The position numbers and the translations under genes were made by a program. Shown piece after piece: positions 58,140 through 64,000 of a DNA stretch of 64,000 bases. Location of the stretch: positions 23,818,701-23,882,700 of the forward strand of contig OY540816.1 in assembly GCA_961205875.1 (NCBI GenBank), read 5' to 3'. The notes under the pieces are model-generated. The model saw only the letters and a list, made by a program, of their open reading frames with translations, was not told the origin of the DNA and searched no databases. The DNA comes from Sialis fuliginosa (Eukaryota > Arthropoda > Insecta > Megaloptera > Sialidae). Numbering within the stretch: position 1 is the first letter of the stretch; every line of letters begins with the position of its first letter.

Positions 58140-60419
58140 GTAAGCACTCGATTGTTGTACTTATTAGCGCACTGTTAAAAAAATTATATAGGTACAATTA
58201 ATAAAGATGAAAATAATATATCTATACGTTATAATTTACATAATCGATATTTTATTTATATTGTACAATGACCAAAACGATGCGACTTACACCTAGAAGC
58301 CAAGAATTGAGAATATATAGATAAATAAAAATATTATGAATTGTAAATTAATTTTAATTCATTAACAAAACTATAAAAACAAATTTCTAATTTGTCATTA
58401 TGAGAAATGCAAGTCATCATGGTTCGTCTATGATAATAATTTATGTAAATTATAATTTTGAAAATTATGTGTGAAGATATATTTGTAAATATACTTATGT
58501 ATTTATTTAATTAATGTCTCATTCTAGGTATTTAGAACTTTATCAAATGTATTATAATATAGTTGGGCTTATAAGGAGATAGGTAATTGATTAGGTATAC
58601 ATATATAGTTTTACTTACAATTAAACATACTGAAGACAATTTCCTTATCAGTAAAACAATAAGGGGTCTAAATAAAATTCATCCTTTGTCAAAATTAATT
58701 ATTGTACATTAAATAAAAATATAAAAACCCAAAATCATTGGATTTTAATATTTTCATTTTACATATAGATTTAGATTTTCATATCTATATGGTTAAATAC
58801 TTATTATATAAAACAACCTGACAGGGCTTCGTCTTGGAGCCCGGAACTAAAGGGAGCCTGGCGTGACGAGCAAAAAAAAATCATTGAATAAATTTAAAAA
58901 AATTTAATTGAATGATCGAAAAAAAATGAAAACAATTCTTAGGTCTGTAATAGGATGTGGGGGCCATGTTTATATTTATTCGCGGGGGAGGGGGGAGGGG
59001 AGTAACTACCCTATTCTAGACCAAGTAGTTAGTACCTATAATAATGATATTTCAACATTTTAAATTATAAAAATCACAACTTTAAATAGTTAATATTGTT
59101 TTTGAACGTCATGTAAAAAAATATTTGTTTACCGACCACAAAACCATTTCACAATATTGCAACTTCCTCTGATTTGATAACTAGTAAAGACTAAAGAGTA
59201 TAGGTATATTATTTCTATAGATAATTAAATACCTTTCCATTTTGCATCATTATTATTGACAATTATTGTTTATCTACAACAAAACTTAATTGTAGTTAGT
59301 TCATAATTAAAACAAATAAATCAGGAAAATTATAAACCTTCACATTTTCCAACAAATCGAGCGCAATGACCTTTAGTAATGTTTGTAATGAATTCATCTT
59401 GGAAATATTTCAGTTATTTTGCAGTAAATATTTGTATATATAACGTTGAACTGGTTGTAACGTGATTCGTAGAACGACATTTTATCGCTCGTTATAACCA
59501 TTGGTTGCATTAATTGGGTTAAAAAAATCATCATGCGTCAGATTTTATGAAAACGAAAAGAGTACATTTTTATGAAAAATTTTTATTCAGTTTTTTCTAC
59601 ATCATTTTTTTTGCTCATCGCATATGGATGGTCGGCGCCCCTATTTATAATACTATAGCATTATTTCCTCCTCCCCCTTAGCTACGCATCTGTTTACAAA
59701 TTCGGAACTACTGTATACAATATTTTTTATTATAAAAAAATATATTTATAATATTAGATAAGTAACTTAATAATATTTGTGTTTGTTGATAATTTCTTCT
59801 TAAATTGAATTACATATAAAGTCACTACTTACGTATCAGACCTACATACATATGTATATCTATTAGTTAAATAATTGTCGTCGATTTTTTCCTTATCTTC
59901 CTTAAGTATCGCAGTAGAAATACTTAATGAAAACATTATCCAATTAAATAATAATTAATAGTGAATTAATTAGTTTTGTAGTAATCTAACATTTATATAA
60001 ATAATTTTTGAAAAATTGTCGATTTTGGCAATTACAATTTACTACACAAACAGGGCCTTTTAAAGGTGGAATTGTGGGATGGGGGCAGTTATAGTTTGGG
60101 GCCTTTTATAAATAGTAAATAAGCATATTATTTACTATTTATTTTCGTACTTTTATTTATTACGTAGACAGTATGCATACAGATTTGTAAATATACAAAA
60201 AATAAGAAATATAGATAACTAGACATTTATTTTAAGAATGCATTAGTCTCAATTTCAATTGGTTTTGCTGACCTTCTACTGTGCATATAAATTTGATTTT
60301 TTTTTTTGGAAAATAGTCAAAATTTGATCAATTCTTGTTGGGAATCCTATCTGGATGAAGGTAATAATTTGAACATGTTCAGACATGTCTGGTCAAAACA
60401 AAACACAACTCGCGCACGG

Positions 60420-60435
60420 CACGTGTGTGACGTCA
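60420..60435. promoter_or_regulatory. CACGTG E-box plus CRE palindrome
   Basis: CACGTG at 60420-60425 and TGACGTCA at 60428-60435, separated by two bases. GC-rich flanks (CTCGCGCACGG) stand out in AT-rich DNA. Confidence 0.4.
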
Positions 60436-60716
60436 TCGGACACTCTTAAAAATAATTAACGAGTACACTGTTAATCATTCTGTATTTATCGGTAACATAA
60501 TAAAATAATAGTTTAAAAAAAAAAAAAAAGAAATGTAGTTCATTGACACCATTAAATGATAACAATTGTTTAAAAAATGTAATTTAACTATTCATTACGT
60601 ACGTTTATTTAATAATTTTATTTTTATTAAATATGAAATAATAATTATGTTGTAATACAAAAAAAAATATGTTACAAAACTAATTCGGTAAAAAATATCT
60701 GTCCTTGAAAAGAAAC

Positions 60717-60759
60717 CACGTGATTTTAGTATATGACCTTGAAAACGACCTATCACGTG
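60717..60759. promoter_or_regulatory. TGACCTTGA nuclear-receptor site between two CACGTG E-boxes
   Basis: CACGTG at 60717-60722 and 60754-60759 flank TGACCTTGA at 60734-60742, the complement of the FTZ-F1/ERR monomer site TCAAGGTCA. Spacing is 11 bp on each side, so the arrangement is nearly symmetric. Confidence 0.45.
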
Positions 60760-61443
60760 ACAATAAAAAAATTATACTTTTATCTATTAAATATAAGATT
60801 TTTATTATAAATTATAGAAATGATTACCTATATACATATACCTAGTCAATACTGATTTATTTAAAATGACCATAAACTTAAACAAACGGTATTTCTGTGT
60901 AGGACGAGGTCAGCTCATTATCACTTAAAAAAATGTCATTAACAGTATTAAAAAAGAAAGTAAAACAGAACAGCTGCATACAAAAGTCTGTGAAGTAATT
61001 TTAAATCAGTACAATTTCCTAGAAGTGAAAGTTGATAATTTTATCATTAAAATGTTTACATAACAGCCTTAACCTACTTCCAAACTATAAAATTATGACT
61101 TGCAATTGTAATAGATAGATGTTCCGTTTTTTATTTTACTTTACCTAAATTAATTCGTGAAATGAATTTTACACGAAATGGAAAATTGTATTTTCTTTAC
61201 GTATGCAACCAAAATACTTACTGTTATTCTGATTGCATACGTAATAAATTGTATTTAATATAATATGACGTATGTAACTTGATGTACACCAAAGTTATGA
61301 AATTTGAAAACCTTTCTGCAAAAATAAAATCAAAATATTAAAACACATATATTCAATATATATTTCCACAAATACATAAGACTATAACCCTTATAACAAA
61401 TCATACATAATAATTACACATTTTGTAAAAGAAAGCATTAAAT

Positions 61444-62175
61444 CTAAACAACCATAGACAACCATCCTAAAATTAGACAAGATCCACCGATGGGTGCAAA
61501 TCTTCCAAACTTATTAACATTTGTGAACGCGTGGAAGTAGCAAGGCCCGCAAAATAGCACCATACCCACAATAAATAGGGATGCGCTCTGAAAAAAAAAC
61601 AACTTTAATTAGAACCTAGTTGCGACATCTAGTGACAACAGACGAAACCAAGATCCATGTTACGAACCAATATAAATAAAAAATCAATTATAGATTTTTT
61701 AGAATGAAATAAGCTTTATTAAACTTACTACGACAGGAAAACGACATAATGGAGTAACAGCAAGGGCAGTCGAGTGAATTAAATGGTATTTACTTGCAGT
61801 TTCAAATATACGTTTGAGCTCGACTAGATTATCTTTGGGGTAAGTTTTGTGTGCCCCGTACGCTCCTAAAGCAACGGCCAGCGCTCCGCTTATCCCTGCT
61901 ATACGAACAACGGGTAGCCCGCATTCCTCGACCAACTTATACAGAGGTGTTCTTTCGGTCACGATTTTTGTCGTCGGCATCTCTATGATTTGTGTTTTTG
62001 GCACTATAAACTACAAAGTGTAACAGATATTGAATGTATTTGTTTATATATAGGATTTATGCTGATTTATTTATTGTTTTATAAGAATGCAAATTACCGA
62101 AGTAGCCTCTTTAGCATATTGTGCAACTCCAGAAGATATAGGATTAGTGAATAAAATATAATTAATTGTGTCCAT
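61444..62175 (-). CDS. TMEM256: TMEM256-like small membrane protein (DUF423 family)
   Basis: Exons on the minus strand: 62175-62098, 62010-61729, 61587-61444, all phase 0; 167 residues. The start ATG (62175) is followed by an N-terminal stretch rich in hydroxylated residues. The family core begins near residue 60 with VRIAGISGALAVALGAYGAH (GAYGAH at 75-80), followed by FETASKYHLIHSTAL and PLCRFPVV. The C-terminal membrane segments include LFIVGMVLFCGPCYF and PIGGSCLILGWLSMV. About four hydrophobic helices are expected. The human protein is ~113 residues, so this one has a ~55-residue N-terminal extension, possibly a targeting peptide. The molecular function of the family is not established. 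It is head to head with the TPD52-like gene, 764 bp apart. Confidence 0.9.
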
Positions 62176-62939
62176 ACCTCCTCAAAACTCACTTGTCTAC
62201 GTATTTACGTACAAAAATAAAATATATTAAGTTAGAAAATATCAGAAATACAAGTTCAATATTAAAATAATAGTTACCAACTGCAAAGCATAGACAGTGC
62301 GTGGAGGTTTTTAACATTTTAAAGTTGGCGAGAGTTATCTGTAATAAGTCAACTTCTGACGTTTCTTGTTAATTTTTTGCTGATTTTTGATCGCAGAAAT
62401 TAGGATTTTAAAATGGAATACAACATTCCACAATACCGTACGTATTAACTATTTAATTGTATGCATATTAGTTAATTTTGCGGCTTGATACAAATACATT
62501 TTACCAATGATACAACATGTTTTTAATTCAATTATATCCTTCTACACGTCATTATAACTGCTTTTTAATTACTTAAATAAACTGATTATTTAATCAATCT
62601 CGCTTATGTTTTCCCCTCCAGCAAATTTACTGAAATTCCTGTTATGCTTCCATAAATTTACCGTTACTTTTATAATTAAGTCTGACCCAGTGAAAGTCTC
62701 GAGTATTGTTACTTAAGTAACATATGCGTGTACCGCTCAGTAAAAATAGCGAACGGTTTTACAAAACAATAGCTTCAGGTGTTGCTGAAAGAGACAAAAA
62801 AAACTATTGAGTAATTGTACCTATAATGCCACATACACAAGCTTCAAAACTGCGGTTGGCTATTTTATTTAAAACCGTGTGTTCTGTGATTTGCTTCTAA
62901 TAATAGTGATGTGTAGAAAATACAAATATTTAAATTACA
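62176..62939. promoter_or_regulatory. Shared intergenic region of divergent TMEM256 and TPD52-like genes
   Basis: 764 bp with no coding frame and no repeat seen. No TATA box or CpG-rich core stands out. Both promoters must lie here unless one gene has distant untranslated exons. Confidence 0.4.
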
Positions 62940-63971
62940 ATGGAGTCTGGAGATTCGAGTATAGAATATATTGAAGACCCTTATTTTAATTCACATATTG
63001 GTACAGCGACACCGAGCTTAGATGAAGTAGAAGAAGAAGATCCATCCTATTTAATTATCGGTTCCTTTCACGAGTCTGAATATGATCTTTTTGATTTCGA
63101 TAGTGATAATTGCAAATCGTTAGAATCTAATGACGGTTCATTAAATATAGAGACTGAGTTTTATAACGACGTTAATCGTAATGAGAATATCTTAAAGAAA
63201 TTATTTGGTAAAGTAAAAAAGAAACAGGTCCGTGTTATTTACAGTGACTTGACTAAACCTTTTATGGTTAAAATACCTTGCGAGAAAAGGTTCAAAGAGT
63301 ATCTAGGACTCACTTGTAAGTCTATTAGTTCATCAACACTAAGAGTTAAAATTCAATTGGTTCAAGCTTAAGTTGTAATTAGATAATCTACTTACTTAAA
63401 CATTGATTTGTAGCCCCAAACGAGGTGACCGAACAGACCAACATGACTGAAGATGAACTGAACCAACAGAAAGAGATTTGGCGATCTGAATTAGCCCAGA
63501 TTGAAGATGAAATAGCTACACTTCGCACGGTGTTGGCCAGTAAGGTGAGTCCCGTGTTCACATCTGTCTTTCTTATTATTCAAACTCAAAAACAATAGAT
63601 TTCAATCTTTCATTTCTAATTGTCTTTTGTGGATTGAAATTCCATTTAATTATTGAAGTTATGAAATTTATAAAAAGATATTATGTATCACAATTTTTAA
63701 GTTAAATAATGTATATTGACACATTAACCATACCGTTAATTTCCAAATATGACATGATTTATTTTTATTTTTACACCTTTCTCAGTCACTTTTCTAGACA
63801 ATTTATTTAAGTTTATTTTGAACCTTTTATGCCATTTACGTTATTTTTTGCAAATTGTTGTTTTCAGATCCGTACTAGCAACGATATTAAACAGAAATTA
63901 GGTATATCCGTGTGGAAAGAAATTACGGAAGACGTTAATCAAGGAATTAGGAATGTTAAAGAAAGTAGTGT
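62940..63971 (+). CDS. TPD52 (tumor protein D52)-family protein, 5' part; continues past the window
   Basis: Exons 62940-63315, 63414-63544 and 63868-63971, in phase, the last ending at a donor GTAAGT. The TPD52 core starts at Met 136 (ATG at 63443): a coiled-coil with ELAQIEDEIATLRTVLASK, then IKQKLGISVWKEI (counterpart of the IKQKLGI block of D52 proteins) and EDVNQGIRNV. D52 proteins form dimers through this coiled-coil and act in vesicle traffic and lipid-droplet biology. The first 135 residues are unusual: acidic (EVEEEDPSYLIIGSF, YDLFDFDSD) with a basic tail (KKLFGKVKKKQVRVIY). The start at 62940 has a favourable ACAATGG context. Either this is a long isoform with an alternative first exon, or the internal Met is also used. 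Confidence 0.82.
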
Positions 63972-64000
63972 GTAAGTATTTATTAACTTGCCCCTTGTTG

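Larger units (their letters stand above)
57372..61443. other. Intergenic region upstream of the bZIP gene
   Basis: No coding frame. Contains a promoter-like segment at ~58020-58140 and regulatory-motif clusters at 60420-60435 and 60717-60759 (listed separately). There is also an AATAATTTATTATTAT inverted pair around 57690, a variant of the GGGTGTAAG element at 58286-58304, G tracts at 58982, and long AT-rich DNA with no recognised content. Confidence 0.45.

Overview
This is a eukaryotic nuclear window: AT-rich, spliced genes with GT-AG introns and many short dispersed DNA-transposon remnants. The gene set (a divergent ionotropic receptor, a tetraspanin, eIF4B, SPAG6, a bZIP factor, TMEM256, a TPD52-like gene) points to an insect, most likely a moth or butterfly. 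The order is inferred, not proven. I built gene models by hand from open frames, splice sites and phase. Every multi-exon CDS called with high confidence closes in frame across all its junctions.

Layout: 1-3144 is mostly repeat. Positions 3145-26131 (minus) hold a nine-exon, 655-residue divergent ionotropic receptor whose introns are full of MITEs, including a ~0.8 kb long palindrome and G/C-tract arrays. Positions 29998-41737 (plus) hold an eight-coding-exon, 291-residue tetraspanin. Its first intron carries a complete non-autonomous hAT element with an 8-bp target duplication, and a later intron carries another copy of the long palindrome. Positions 43235-51344 (plus) hold an eleven-exon eIF4B of 586 residues. 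SPAG6 (540 residues, minus, two exons) lies entirely inside eIF4B intron 9. Positions 53538 to about 56825 (minus) hold a bZIP transcription-factor gene whose 5' end I could not close. After about 4.6 kb of intergenic DNA come TMEM256 (61444-62175, minus) and, head to head with it, a TPD52-family gene (62940 to the window edge, plus).

The most interesting item is a family of five ~141-nt elements in introns 3, 5, 6, 7 and 9 of eIF4B, all in the sense of that gene. They have the full H/ACA snoRNA layout (hairpin, ANANNA box, hairpin, ACA plus 3 nt). Stem pairs co-vary between copies while the loop strands of the first hairpin stay constant. A second, weaker repeated structured element occurs three times in introns 9 and 10. 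eIF4B therefore looks like a multi-RNA host gene that also encloses an antisense axonemal gene.

Other points worth a look: a bZIP mRNA layout that resembles ATF4-type uORF control; repeat-derived sequence forming most of one splice donor in the receptor gene; a steroidogenic-type TGACCTTGA site flanked by two CACGTG boxes; and several TGACGTCA palindromes around the bZIP gene.
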